Part shown: positions 11,279-23,388 of the stretch, piece by piece
How positions within the stretch are numbered: the stretch's first letter is position 1
Layout: every line of letters begins with the position of its first letter
Assembly: GCA_036417435.1 (NCBI GenBank)
Contig: CM070901.1
Coordinates: 166,614,044 to 166,678,043, forward strand
Length of the DNA stretch: 64,000 nucleotides
Direction: 5' to 3'
Source: Inia geoffrensis
Taxonomy: Eukaryota > Chordata > Mammalia > Artiodactyla > Iniidae
The notes under the pieces: model-generated
What the model saw: only the letters and a program-made list of their open reading frames with translations
Told to the model about the DNA's origin: nothing
Database searches by the model: none
Made by a program: the position numbers and the translations under genes

Positions 11279-11976
11279 CTGAAATACAAAGAGATCAAAA
11301 ATTAACATTTATATGCCATGTCTTATAAACCAGACATATATCTGATTTCAGGGCAAATTAATTCTGTGAATCTCTGAAAACTGCTTCTACCTGAAGTCTG
11401 TCACCTTCATTCTAACTAGACTTTTAAATAAGGACTGCACGCTACACCAGAGATTCAGAAGTGTGATGGTCATTGCAAATGCCTGCCTTGGCCATCCAGA
11501 GAAACAGCCAAGTATAATCACTGGATAAATACTTTAAACACACACACACTAGATCTCTGTTTTTCTTGATCTTGATCTTTACTGCACAACCATCCTATAT
11601 AGCATAGTGTTTCACACAATAAATGCTCAATAAACATTTTCTGCCTTGAAAACAAAAAGCCAGGTGATCAGAGAACAAAGTTTGATGCTATAAGCCAGTG
11701 TAGCCACCACTTCAAAGTTACCTGTTACATCTTCGAATTTTTATGCAGTCACAGAAAAAAAAAAATCCTATTTCTCAAATGCCTTGATTTTAAGACATAA
11801 TTTTCCATTTAATCAACCCTAGGGTGTTTCAACTATTGCCTGAACAACATTAAGTTACACTATTTGGGGGGTGCTAAATAGTGTGTGTCAGAAGATCAGC
11901 CAAGTTTTACACAGAGGAGTGCTGCCTTAGTAAACAGATACTAGGTGTAAGAGTGCCCCACATCCTGCAGGCCTAC
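11279..11976 (-). other. CLIC4: CLIC4 intron 5
   Basis: This short intron has GT at 11976-11975 (AAG|GTAGGC) and AG at 11280-11279. It holds a 45-bp near-copy of a 3' UTR segment at 11486-11530, and 'cacaataaatgctcaataaacat' near 11612, which looks like a MIR or L2 tail. I see no young mobile element in it. Confidence 0.9.
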
Positions 11977-12158
11977 CTTGACAATGTGCAGTTTGGGCAG
12001 CAGGTTGCAATCAGCTAGTGTCATTTCATTGCCATCCAGAAATTTACGTGTGGAAAACTTAATGTCCTCCATACTATTCTCATCAATTTCATCAGGGAGG
12101 GGAGAATTCAGATATTCATCCAGTTTCTGCAGTGTTTTCAAGAGACCCCTCTCCAATG
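11977..12158 (-). CDS. CLIC4: CLIC4 exon 5, helical C-domain
   Basis: This 182-bp exon encodes residues 139 (last two bases) to 199. It follows a 'tttctttcag' acceptor and ends AAG|GTAGGC. The translation includes [19 protein letters not shown] and [19 protein letters not shown], the helical glutathione-transferase-like C-terminal domain. The acidic loop [12 protein letters not shown] between the helices is typical of CLIC4. The intron phase (1 in, 0 out) joins it in frame to exons 4 and 6. No stop or frame break is present. Confidence 0.98.
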
Positions 12159-12224
12159 CTGAAAGAAAAATGGAAATACTCTAAGAAGAAAAACCACCCA
12201 AGCCCCAAGCAGAAGCATTACTCC

Positions 12225-12400
12225 TTCAGTCAATAACTATTTGTCAAATGTTTCTCTGACACAGGAGAACAAAACAGACAAGGTTCCTGCTCTCATGGAT
12301 TTTATTTACTTGGGGGAGAGAGATAAGACAAACAAATTTATAGATAAAATTATAGATAAATATTTTTTAAAAGCATGATAATTTCAGATAGTGGTATCTA
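12225..12400 (+). repeat. L2 LINE fossil
   Basis: The order 'gagaacaaaacagacaaggttcctgctctcatgg' and 'gataagacaaacaaattta' matches the conserved 3' region of L2 elements. It is highly diverged. Confidence 0.6.
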
Positions 12401-13334
12401 TAAAAATTTGTTAATAACTAAATGCCCCATATACAAACACATCATGGCCCAACACAGTTGATATTTAAACTGGGGGGAAAAATGGGTGAGTAAAGGCAAA
12501 CCTATTATTTCAAATCTAGGAAAGAAAATCTTGCCGAGACAGATTCTTGCCCTCAATTTTAAGTCCTGCTCCCGTAAAAATATTTGGATGTATATCCATG
12601 AACTGTGTTAAGAAACTCCAATCCAAGCACTCCAAGCAGAGAAGCCTGAAGTTTTTGCACTGCCTTAATAAACTTAAGAAGCCAAAAATAGCACTATCTT
12701 ATAATAACATGAAAAATAGAGGTCAGATTAGAAAGTTCAATTTACAATCTGAATTGGAGGCCTCATTAGCAAAATAGATCAAGATACTGTATGTTATAAT
12801 TCAGAGAGAAGCAGGATGCAGCCACCCTGTATATCTAGAAAGTCAAGGTTAGTGACCCTTAGCAAAGAGGGGATGGGAACATCATTAGAAAGGAATACGA
12901 AATTAACAAAAGACAGATCCTCCCTTATCCCTTTTTGTCTTTTATCCTCTCAACCCACCTTCACCTCCCACTCCCAGAATAGATGAGTTCACACTGATGA
13001 GTACAGTACTTGGCCATAAAAGAAAGTTAAAATCATGAGGTGACACTCCATATTAGTTGTAACTTTGAATAAAGCTGGATCCATCACAGAAAAAGGCAAA
13101 GTTTTACATGCTGTATATTAGATATTTCACCAGCAACATAAATGTCCTAACCTTATACCTCTTCTTCCAAACTGCTCCCACTGACTCATCCCTTGATCCC
13201 TTCAAAGTAGTCCAGACAATAGATGGTAGTCTTAGCTAGGTAGGGGCTGTAGGCATTACAAGGGTTTTATAAGTACTTAGGAGATAAAAACCTACCGAGC
13301 TTGGAAACCAAACTGAATATGGAAAAAGGAGGAT

Positions 13335-13760
13335 AGAAGTATTCAACAAAATACAAATGGAGGCCCTACTACATGCCAAGTTTTGTACCAAGCATCGTTA
13401 AGTTCACTGCTGAATAAAACATAAAAGGTTCCTACTCTCAGTTTATATTTTGGGGAATGAAAGTAGTATACAGAAGCTGATCACCAAAAGATTCCCAGGG
13501 TGAACGCTGGTACCATTGCTGAGACATGTACCTTCCTAGAGGAGAAGCAGATTCAGGAAATGTGGAGATGAGTTCAGTATATGCTGACTTTGAGATGTCT
13601 GTAAGACATCTGAGCAGCGACGTCCACAGACGGTTGAGTTCTAGTCTGGAACAGACTAGGCTGGGGCAATATATTTGTAAGTCCTGAAAGCACAAATGAA
13701 CGCTGAAGCCATGGAAATGAAGGAGCAGCAGAGGGTGCAGGACAGAACCCTAAGGAACAT
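13335..13760 (+). repeat. L2 fossil plus old unassigned repeat
   Basis: Bases 13335-13455 look like an L2 3' fragment ('ctactacatgccaag', 'gttcctactctcag'). Bases 13560-13760 ('gagatgtctgtaagacatctgagc', 'cagaaccctaaggaacatc') resemble a dispersed mammalian repeat that I cannot name with certainty. Confidence 0.45.
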
Positions 13761-13924
13761 CACTGATGGGGTTGTGTGAGGCAGATAATACATTTTTGTC
13801 ATTATGTGGCATTTTATTATATGATTATAGAATAAATATGTACCCATTCTACTGTTAATGACATTTGTGTTGTTTACAGTCGGGGCTTCTTGTGCAAGTC
13901 TCTTGGTGTGCATCTATTCATATT

Positions 13925-14214
13925 CCTGTCAAAAATGGAATTGTGGATGAGATATCTCATACCTGTTAGAATGGTCATAATCAAAAAGACAAGAAATAAC
14001 AAGTGTTGGTGAGGGTGTGGAGAAAAGGGAACCCTTAGGCACCGTTGATGGGAGTGTAAATTGGTGCAGCCACTGTGGAGAACAGTATGGAGGTTCCTCA
14101 AAAAATTAAAAACAGAGCTACCATGTAATCCAGCAATATCAATTCTGGATATTTATCCAATATGGAAACAACCTAAGTGCCCACTGACAAATGAATGGAT
14201 AAAGAAAACGTGGT

Positions 14215-14259
<45 letters not shown>

Positions 14260-14750
14260 CATCACATGCATACGATGCAGTATTATTAATCTACAAAAAA
14301 GAATGAAATCTTACCATTTGCAACAACACAGATGAAACTTGAGGGCATTATGCTTAGTAAAGTCAGTCAAACAGAGAAAGACAAATACCATATGATCTCA
14401 CTTATATGTAGACTCGTAAAAGACAGACAAACAAACAAGCTCATAGATATAGAGAACAGATTTGTGGTTGCCACAGGCAGGGGGTGGGCAAAATGGATGG
14501 AGTGAAAATGATGTAATGTATAGCATGGCGACTACAGTTAATAATACTGTACTGCATATTTGAAAGTTGCTAAGAGTTGTAAATCTTAAACGTTCTCAAA
14601 ACAAGAAAAAAAATTTGTATCTACATGTGGTGATTGATGTTAACTAGATTTATTGTGATCATCATTTCACATAGTATACAAATATCAAACCATGTAGTAC
14701 ATCTGAAACCAATAAATGTCAATGATACCTCAATAAAAAATTTTTTTCAA
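13925..14750 (+). mobile_element. L1 3' fragment
   Basis: The plus strand carries the C-terminal part of L1 ORF2 ([12 protein letters not shown] frame near 14085, 'aatggataaagaaaacg' at 14192) and the 3' UTR, ending in an A/T-rich tail near 14740. A CA microsatellite has grown inside it at 14217-14257. It is 5'-truncated and lies opposite to the gene. Confidence 0.85.
14217..14257. repeat. (CA)n microsatellite
   Basis: About 20 perfect CA units lie within the L1 fragment, at the place where L1 3' copies often carry 'acacac' expansions. Confidence 0.97.
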
Positions 14751-15124
14751 TTTTTTTAAATGGAGATGTAGGTTATAGGGTATGTGTGTGTTCAGGTTTA
14801 GTAGAAACTGTGATCAGTTTTCCAAGTTCAGCAGAGCAAGCAGCAGTGTATGGATGTTCCAGTTACTTCACATCTTCAACAACATTTGGTATTGTTGGTC
14901 TCTTTAATTTTAACCATTCTTGGGTATGACAAATTCGGTTTAACATATTTTCATATTTATTGACTCTTTGGATATCCTTTTTGAAAAGTGCTGTTTGCTC
15001 ATTTTTCCTTTGGACTGTCTGTTGTACTGACTTGCAGTCTCTTTATATATGCAGACGCAAATCCTTTGTGGTTATATGTATTAGGCATACCTTCCCCCTT
15101 TTCACTTGCTTAATGGTGACTTTT

Positions 15125-15304
15125 TTTTCTTTTTTTTTTAACCGGTACGCGGGCCTCTCACTGTTGTGGCCTCTCCTGTTGAGGAGCACAGGCTCCGGAC
15201 GCGCAGGCTCAGCAGCCGTGGCTCACGGGCTCAGCCGCTCCGCGGCATGTGGGATTTTCCCGGACCAGGGATCAAACCTGTGTCCCTTGCATTGGCAGGC
15301 ACAT

Positions 15305-15337
<33 letters not shown>

Positions 15338-15527
15338 GGTACGCGATGCCTCTCACTGCTGTGGCCTCTCCCGTTGCGGAGCACAGGCTCCGGATGCGCA
15401 GGCTCAGCAGCCATGGCTCACGGGCTCAGCCTCTCCACGGCATGTGGGATCTTCCCGGACCGGGGCACAAACCCGTGTCCCCTGCATCGGCAGGCGGACT
15501 CTCAACCACTGAGCCACCGGGAAAGCC
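15125..15527 (-). mobile_element. Tandem CHR SINE pair in one duplication
   Basis: Two short-form CHR SINE units lie head to tail. Unit 15336-15527 is complete with a 29-base T run (15307-15335). Unit 15125-15306 lacks the first roughly 30 bases of the tRNA-like head. The 16-bp duplication 'cttaatggtgactttt' (15109-15124 and 15528-15543) encloses both. The 190-codon frame across them is a repeat artefact. Confidence 0.9.
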
Positions 15528-17079
15528 CTTAATGGTGACTTTTGATGAACGTAAGTTACTAAACCTAATGTAGTCCAATTTATTTTCTTTTATGATCAGT
15601 ACTTTGTGTTCAGCTTAAGAAACCTTACCTACTCCCAAATTATGAAGCTATTCTCCATTATCTTCTAGAAGATGTATTATTTACCATTCATATTTATATC
15701 TACAATCCACTTAGAACTGATTGTGTATGGTGTGAGATAGGGATATTTTCTTGACTCTATATTCTGTTCCACTGTTCTATTTGCCTACCCTTCTGTTAAT
15801 ATCACACTGTTTTAACTATTGTACCTTTATAACAAGTCTTGATATCAGGTAGTGGAAGTTTTCAAACACATCTTTCTTCAAGATCATCTTGGCTATTCTT
15901 GGCTCCTTACATTTCCCTAATAAACTGTACAATTAGCATGTTAATTTACACACACACGCACATGTGCTGTTGGACTTTTGAATAATCTATAGACTCAACA
16001 TAACCCCAACTTGCAAACTGGCATCTTTATAATTTTGAGTCTCCCAATCTATGAATATCATTTATTTCTTTTAAAATTTTCTTTCATTTTCTATGTAGAG
16101 GCCTTGCCCATTTTTGTTAAATTTATTCCTAAATATTTGACATTTTTTATTGTATAAATATTTTTACCACATTTTCTGTTGTTTCTTGCTAACATGCACA
16201 AATACAATTGATTTTTATAATAGCCTCATATGCAACCACCCTGCTAATTCACTTTTTTTATTCTTATGGTTTATCAGATTATTTTAGATTTTCTACATGT
16301 ACAATTATATTAAGAATAACAAATTTATCCCTTCTTTTATAAGTCTCATACCTTTCATTACTTTTTTTTGTCTATTATACTGGCCAAGACCTCCAGTACA
16401 ATGCTAAATAGAAGTGCTGACAGTAAGCATCCTTCTTCAGTTCTCAATTTCAAGAGGAAATCTTTCACTACTCCCCTATTATGATGCTTGCTGTAACTTT
16501 TCTGTAGATTCTCTGTCAGATTAAGGAAATTCCTTGCTGTATCTTTTTCACAAATTTAAAAAAAATAAACATCTTAATCATAAGTATTAAATTTTATCAA
16601 GCACTTTTTCTGCATCAATTGAAATGATCACATAATTTTTCTTTTATTCTATTATTGTGAGAATTCAAATAGATTTTTGAATGTCCAAACAATCTTCCAT
16701 TCCTGAATTAAACTCAACTTGGTTATGTGCATTATCTTTTTTCATATTGCTCGATTTGGCATATTTTGTTTTAGACTTTTACATCTATGTTTCAGAGAGA
16801 CTGGCCTGAAAGTTTCTATCTTTTGATGTTTTTGTGTGGTTTGACCTCAAAAAGCAAGTTGGAAAGTACTTCCTCTTTTCTGTTTCCTGGAAGAGTATAT
16901 GCAAGACTGATGTTACATCTTTCCCAACTGCTTAGAAGAGTCCAGTGAAGCCATCTTTGTGAAATGGTTTTTAATTATAGATATAAGATGATTCACATCT
17001 TGAATCCATTCTTGCAACAATTTTCTTACACTGTACTTTCTGTAAATTTATGCAATAGTGTTTTCAAATTTATAAGCAT

Positions 17080-17414
17080 AGGGCTTCCCTGGTGGCACAG
17101 TGGTTAAGAATCCGCCTGCCAGTTCAGGGGACATGGGTTCGATCCCTGGTCCGGGAAGATCCCACATGCCGCGGAGCAACTAAGTCTGTATGCCACAACT
17201 ACTGAGACTGGGCTCTAGAGCCCGCAAGCCACAACTACTGAGCCCACGTGCCTAGAGCCCATGCTCTGCAACAAGAGAAGCCACCTCAATGAGAAGTCCA
17301 CACACTGCAATGAAGAGTGACCCCCACTCACTGCAACTAAAGAAAGCCCAGGCTCAGCAATAAAGACCCAACACAGCCAAATATAAAAATAAATTAAATA
17401 AATTTAAAAAAATT
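17080..17414 (+). mobile_element. CHR SINE, long form
   Basis: It begins 'agggcttccctggtggcac', has the B-box-like 'ggttcgatccc', repeats of 'acaactactgag', and a 3' 'aataaattaaataaa' tail. An 11-bp duplication with one mismatch (tttataagcat and tttataaacat) lies at 17069-17079 and 17415-17425. Confidence 0.9.
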
Positions 17415-17719
17415 TTTATAAACATGGTCATAATATCCTCCAAAAATCATTTAAATGCAAGATCTGTAGTAATCCCCTTTTTTTCCCTAATATTGGTTAT
17501 TGCTACCTTCTCTCACTTTTCTTAATTTTTCTTGTCAAGGATTTATCAATTTTCTTATTAGACTTTTCAAAGAACTAACTTTTAGCTTTCCAAATCCTGT
17601 CACATTTCATAAAATTCTACTCTTTTAGTATCTCATTCCTTCTACCTTCTTGATCTGCTGATCTAACTAAACCCCTGAGGTAGATACTTTAAGGTTACCA
17701 ATTTTTAGCTCTTCTTTTT

Positions 17720-17903
17720 GCCATTCATTCATTCATTCATTTGGCTGCACCAGGTCTTTGTTGCAGCAGGCAGGATCGTTAGTTGCGGCACACGGAATCT
17801 TTTAGCTGCGGCATGCAGGATCTAGTTCCCTGACCAGGAGTCGAACCCAGGCCCCCTGCATTGGAAGCACGGAGTCTTAACCACTGGGCCGCCAGGGAAG
17901 TCC
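17720..17903 (-). mobile_element. Older tRNA-derived SINE, reverse orientation
   Basis: The reverse complement opens 'gggacttccctggcggcc' and ends in a (GAAT)n-like tail, seen as 'cattcattcattcat'. It is shorter and more diverged than the GC-rich subtype. The duplication 'cttcttttt' lies at 17711-17719 and 17904-17912. Confidence 0.85.
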
Positions 17904-18685
17904 CTTCTTTTTCTAATATATGCATTTAGAGCTATAAATTTTCCTCTAAACACAGCTTTAGTGGTAGCATATATATTTAGACATGCTATATTTTCATCAT
18001 GTTATTCTTCAACCTATGGGCTATTGAGAAATGCACTGCTTAATTTTTAAACATGTAGAACTTTTCCAGCTGTACTTCTGTTACTGATATCTAGCTTTTC
18101 TTTGTGGTCAGGGAAAATATTCTATACGATTTCATTTTCCATTTTTTGGAAAATTTTTCAGATTTGCTTTATGGCTCAGCTTTACAGTCAATTTTGTGTT
18201 CCATGTGCATTTGAAAAACAAGGGTATATTCTGCAGTTGTGGGCCACAGTGAGATTAAATTTATATATCAATGAAATTAAATTTTTCATTGTATTATTCA
18301 ATTCTTCTGTATTCTCACTGAATTTTTCTTTTTGGCAGATTCTAACAGTTACTAAGGGAGTAAGTTAAAATCTCCCACCAAGATTGTGGATTAGTTTATT
18401 TCTCTTTTAGCTCTGTCAACCTGGTTTATATATTTTGAGGGTAGTTATTTGGTTACACAAATTTAGAATTATTTTATTTTCCTGGTAGGTTAATCTTCTT
18501 AAATCAGTCTGAAACATGTTTCATTATCTCTTGCAATGATTCTTTCCTCAAAGTCTACTTTGTGCAATGTCAGCATAGTTTTGCCAACTTTCTTTTGGTT
18601 AGTATTTACACCATTTTACATTCAACTTTCCTGGGATGGTCAGCCTGTCTGTCTGTCTATTTATCTATTGGTGTGTATTTCAAAT

Positions 18686-18712
18686 GTGGGAGGGAGGGAG
18701 AGAGAGAGAATT
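18686..18712. repeat. Purine-rich (GGGA/GA)n repeat
   Basis: 'gggagggagggagagagagagaa' is a short purine microsatellite inside the old L1. Confidence 0.85.
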
Positions 18713-18974
18713 CCTTCTTGTACGTAAGCAACACATTTTTAATGCAGTTAGGAAACTGTTTTCTACTTGGAGTATTTGAATCATTTACATTTAACGTAAT
18801 GACTACAAACTTTGGTTTAGAACTGCCATCATACGTTTGTTTTCTATTTGCCCTCCTGTTCTGTGTTCTCTTCTTCTTTCTTGCCTTCTTTGGGATTAAG
18901 TTTTTTTTTAATTATTATTCATTTCCCCCTCTACTTGTGTATCATACATTTTTTTCATATAATTTTTGAATTTT

Positions 18975-19484
18975 ATTTTTTTTTAATACAGCATGTTCTT
19001 ATTAGTCATCAATTTTATACACATCAGTGTATACATATCAATTCCAATCGCCCAGTTCATCACACCACCATCCCCACACCCCCGCAGCTTTCACCCCTTG
19101 GTGTCCATGTTTGTTCTCTACATCTGTGTCTCAATTTCTGCTCTGCAAACCGGTTCATCTGTACCATTTTTCTAGGTTCCACATATATGCATTAATATAT
19201 GTTATTTGTTTTTCTCTTTCTGACTTATTCACTGTATGACAGTCTCTAGATCCAACCACGTCTCAACAAATGACCCAATTTCGTTCCTTTTTATGGCTAA
19301 GTAATATTCCATTTTATATATGTACCACATCTTCTTTATCCATTCTTCTGTCGATGGGCATTTAGGTTGCTTCCATGACCTGGCTATTGTAAATAGTGCT
19401 GCAATGAACATTGGGGTGCATTTGTCTTTTTGAATCGTGGTTTTCTCTGGGTATATGCCCAGTAGTGGGATTGCTGGATCATAG
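18975..19484 (-). mobile_element. Younger L1 3' end, 5'-truncated
   Basis: It starts after a T-rich run with the antisense L1 3' UTR ('tacagcatgttcttattagtc') and continues to the ORF2 C-terminus, stopping abruptly at 'gctggatcata'. It is much less decayed than the old L1 it interrupts. I could not find a clear target-site duplication. Confidence 0.8.
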
Positions 19485-19644
19485 TATCACGCGTTCTTTT
19501 GCTAGACTTTGTTTCCTTGACTTACTAAAGCTTAATTATAACTTTTACCACTTCCAGGATAATGCAAGGACCTTAGAACACTCTAACTGTATTTAATTTC
19601 CCTCCTGTCTCATACGCTACTATTGTTTTGTGTATTAATTTGAC

Positions 19645-19989
19645 TTTTTTTTTTTTGGACTGAGTTGGGTCTTCATTGCTGTGCACAGACTTTCTCTAGT
19701 TGCAGTAAGCGGGGGCTACTCTTCGTTGCGGTGCGCAGGCTTCTCATTGTGGTGGTTTCTCTTGTTGCGGAGCACAGGCTCTAGGCACGCGGGCTTCAGC
19801 AGTTGCAGCACACGGGCCCTACACGGGCTCAGTATTTGCAGCTTGCGGGCTCTAGAGTGCAGGCTCAGTAGTTGTGGCGCATGGGCTTAGCTGCTCTGTG
19901 GCATGTGATATCTTCCCAGACCAGGGATTGAACCCATGTCCCCTGCACTGGCAGGTAGATTCTTAACCACTGTGCCACCAGGGAAGTCC
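19645..19989 (-). mobile_element. CHR SINE, long form, reverse orientation
   Basis: A T run at 19645-19656 is followed by a complete long CHR SINE on the minus strand ending '...ccaccagggaagtccc' at 19989. No clean target duplication is visible. Confidence 0.88.
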
Positions 19990-20269
19990 CTGGACATATA
20001 TTTTAAATCCCAGAAGACACTACTGTTCTATACAGACAGTATTCATTTATATTTTATATTTATACTACTCTTTGCTTTCCCTTCCTTCCTGCATCTCTGA
20101 GTATTCATCTGAAATCATTTTCCTTCTGCCTGAAAAACTACTTTTAGTATTTTGTTTAGTGTTAGTCTGCTGAGATGAATGTTCAGTTTTTGTTTATTTG
20201 AAAATGTCTATTTTGCTTTTACCATTTGAAATTCATAAATAAAAAACTAATATATTAATCATTACATTC

Positions 20270-20460
20270 TTATAGTAATTTTCATTTGAAAAACTTGGTG
20301 AACATATGTTAAGAGAACTGATTCTCAGAGCAGCCATGGGACATAGGATGGGTAGATATTATCCTATCTTATAGATACTGAAATAAAGAAGAGACTTTGC
20401 CTTGTCTCAAAATCAAAGAAAGGAGATCTGACATCTTGGAATTTGACTTGTTACGACTAC
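20270..20460 (-). repeat. MIR fossil, reverse orientation
   Basis: 'attatcctatcttatagatactgaaataaagaagagactttgcc' has the layout of an antisense MIR core. It is heavily diverged and sits between segments of the old L1. Confidence 0.5.
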
Positions 20461-21429
20461 CTGAAATTATAAATTGAACTGTGAATTTTAGAGGCTCACA
20501 GAAGAGGCAGTAAGAGAAAGCTGACTGGTCAGCAAGTATATGGATCCAAGGCTGTAAATATATAAATGTCACATCTTGAGGCAAAAATAAAATATTTGGA
20601 TGTGTTTGCTTTCACTTTTGGAGGGTATTTCATGGCTTACAGAATTCTAATTCGTTTTCTTTTAACTCTTTGAAGATCTCATAACACTGTCTTCTGGATT
20701 CACTGTTTCTGTTAAGAATCAGTGCTCAGTCTTATTGCTTTTACCTTGAAGAGCTTTCTTTCTCTCTGCCATTTTTAAGATTCTATCTCTGGTATTCAGC
20801 AATTTGACTATAATGTATACAGGTATAGTTTTATTTGTCCTGCTTGGGTTTTGTAATGCTTGACTCCATGGCTTGTTATCTCTCATCAGTTTGGAAAATT
20901 CTTGGCAATTATCTAGCTATAGCTTCAATTCCATTTTCTCCTCTTATTCTGGGATTCCAGTTATGCACATGTCAAACTTTTTTTATTGTGCCCCACATGT
21001 CTTACACTCTTTTCTGTGGTTTTTTTTTTTGTTGGATTTGTCTTTTTATCTCTCTGTGCTTCCATTAGCTATTTCCTTCTAACCTATCTTCATGTTCACT
21101 AATACTTTCTCATCATTGTCTACTCTGTTAAATTCATCTATTGAGTTCATAATTTCAGATATTATATTCTTAAATTCTAGAACTTCCATTTGATTCTTTT
21201 TTATAATGTCCAGTTCTTCGCTGCAATTTTTACCTTGTTCTTTTACTTTTGAATATATATGTTATTTTAAAGTATCTGATAACTGAATACCTTGTAGTTT
21301 TTAAATGGTTTCATTAAATGTATTAGCTGTAGTCAGTCCTTGATATGGGTACTTTCTATTACTATTAGATTTTTAAAGCTGGTAAATTTTTAAACTCAGG
21401 GATGGTTTATATTAAAATGAGTCTACTAA

Positions 21430-22980
21430 GTCATGAACTTCTTTCTTCACATTCTTGTTAAAATTAATGCGTCATTCTTGCTCCCCAACCATACTATATG
21501 TTCTTTGAAGGTAAAGTCTGTGTCTTGTGCCTCTTCTTCTGCATATCCCCTTAAATTCATGGCACTTTACCTCAGCATATGGTGGACACCTGGTCAATGT
21601 CTGGACCAGACTGAGAAAGGCCAATAGTTAAGTATAAGAGTTTTGAGTTTCATAAATGTATGAAGTTCAAAAGGCAATTAGGTGAAAATGTAGAATAGAC
21701 ACTTTTCAAGTCAGATGATTGAAGATATTTACACTTGACTTTTATATCTTCGTGGGAAGCTGAGAATAAGGTAGGTACTACATATTGCTATAGAGCACGT
21801 AGCCATTTAAAACATGTAAAAAAGAACTGGTAATATTTTTTACCTAGGTAAATATCAAACAAATTGGAATGTGTTATGTCAAGTGATAGACAACAAGATT
21901 AAGATCAAAGAACTACCTGTTTTATTAATAGAAAGTCGCTCTAGCCATAGCCAGGATCAAGCTAGTTTATTTCTTAGAGAAAATAGTTAAGAAACAGGCC
22001 AATAGAACCCAGTAAAATAAAGTTGAGGAGTTAGGGGAGCTTAACTGCAACTGGGGAAGTGACAGGGAATCAAGCCATTTAAAGATAAAAGATCAAAAAC
22101 AAAAAGGCAATAAATATAACCTTTTATTAATTACATACAAGCTGTTAATAATGCACCCAGTCAGCTGAAATGTAAAGTTTATAAATTAACAAGAAAATGC
22201 AATGTGAGAAACAGCTACATTAGTAAGGAGTCCAGGGCATGATGGAAAATTTTCACGGTTGCACTTAAAAAGAAAAAAAAGAGACAGCAGAATCTCAGGA
22301 CTGTAAAAGAACAAACTTTTAAAGATTCAATATGCTTCCTGTCAAAAGCAGTGAATACAAAATAAACACATATTAGATATAAGGACTTGTTCTTTGATCA
22401 GATTACAATGAACAGGATCATGACCTATAAGGAAGACAATACTGAATTCAAACACTGAAATAATGTCTCAAATGGCACTTGAGTGGTATAACAAGTGCAA
22501 GCAAGTTTATGATCTCTGATCTACTGTAAATTAATCCTTTTTCTGAATTAACTCTCAAAAGTATCCAATAGAGAAATAAAATATCCTAAATTTCCAAGGT
22601 TTATAACATACAACGCTTATGATCCTAGCTGTAAGGCATGGACTAAAATTCAGAAGCTAGCAGAACATTACAATTACTGCTCTATAATTTTGGATGTAGC
22701 AAAGTACCTGCAATGAAGTTGAACTGCTGTACTTGACCAGAGTATTAGTGATTTTTCATAGTTAAGAATGTCAGGAAAAAAAAAAAAAAAGAATGTCAGA
22801 GTAAAGGGTATATTAATGAAAACAAAGAATGCCGAATTAGTTTGATACGATTTTTATGTATCAAACTAAGCAATGGACAACAAAGCAAAGAAAAACGAGG
22901 TAACAAAAAAGTTTTAAAGACAAACCATCACAAGGGAATGTGAAATTGGTTAAAATAAAGAAAATGTCAAGATTAACCAC
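21430..22980. other. Unassigned intron 4 stretch
   Basis: This AT-rich intronic DNA holds no gene, CHR SINE or L1 that I recognise, apart from the poly(A)-only insertion at 22775-22788. It may be unique sequence. Confidence 0.5.
22764..22799 (+). mobile_element. Poly(A)-only insertion with target duplication
   Basis: An 11-bp direct repeat 'aagaatgtcag' (22764-22774 and 22789-22799) encloses just one G and a run of A. This is what remains when a retrotransposon copy is truncated so far that only its tail is integrated. Confidence 0.65.
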
Positions 22981-23012
22981 TAGAAGGCAGTAGCAGTCCA
23001 TCAAAAAGTAGC

Positions 23013-23145
23013 TCTTTTTTTTTTTTTTTTTTTTACATCTTTATTGGAGTATAATTGCTTTACAATGGTGTGTTCGTTTCTGCTTTATAACAAAGTGAAT
23101 CAGTTATACATATACATATGTTCCCATATCTCTTCTCTCTTGCTA
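23013..23145 (-). mobile_element. Truncated L1 3' end, reverse orientation
   Basis: After a T run comes 'tacatctttattggagtataattgc', the antisense 3' end of cetartiodactyl L1, and about 110 bp more of its 3' UTR. It is flanked by 'aaaaagtagc' at 23003-23012 and 23166-23175. The last roughly 20 bp before the second copy do not look like L1. Confidence 0.85.
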
Positions 23146-23180
23146 GCTCCTTGTCTTTTGTAATTAAAAAGTAGCACTAG

Positions 23181-23388
23181 CGGGCTTCCCTGGTGGCGCA
23201 GTGGTTGAAAGTCAGCCTGCAAATACGGGGGACACAGGTTCGTGCCCTGGTCTGGGAAGATCCCACGTGCCGCGGAGCGGCTGGGCCCGTGCACCATGGC
23301 TGCTGAGCCTGCGCGTCCGGAGCCTGTGCTCCGCAATGGGAGAGGCCACAACAATGAGAGGCCCGCGTACCAAAAAAAAAAAAAAAAA
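23181..23388 (+). mobile_element. CHR SINE, short GC-rich subtype
   Basis: It is a complete short-form SINE with an A tail. Its duplication 'aaaaagtagcacta' (23166-23179 and 23389-23402) reuses the site already duplicated by the L1 fragment immediately to the left. Confidence 0.92.

Larger units (their letters stand above)
14751..21420 (-). mobile_element. Old near-complete L1, same strand as CLIC4
   Basis: Reading leftward on the minus strand the order is ORF1-like sequence (about 21200-20600), the endonuclease start (about 18780), the reverse transcriptase region (about 17600-16000) and the ORF2 C-terminal part (about 14900). Its colinear order over some 6.5 kb points to one ancient element, later split by SINEs at 15125-15527, 17080-17414, 17720-17903 and 19645-19989, a younger L1 at 18975-19484, and a MIR-like piece at 20270-20460. 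All frames are broken. It lies wholly in intron 4. Confidence 0.7.

Noticed and set aside
14960..15532. 190-codon plus-strand frame
   Set aside because: It is made of old L1 and two antisense CHR SINE units including a phenylalanine run from the T tract.
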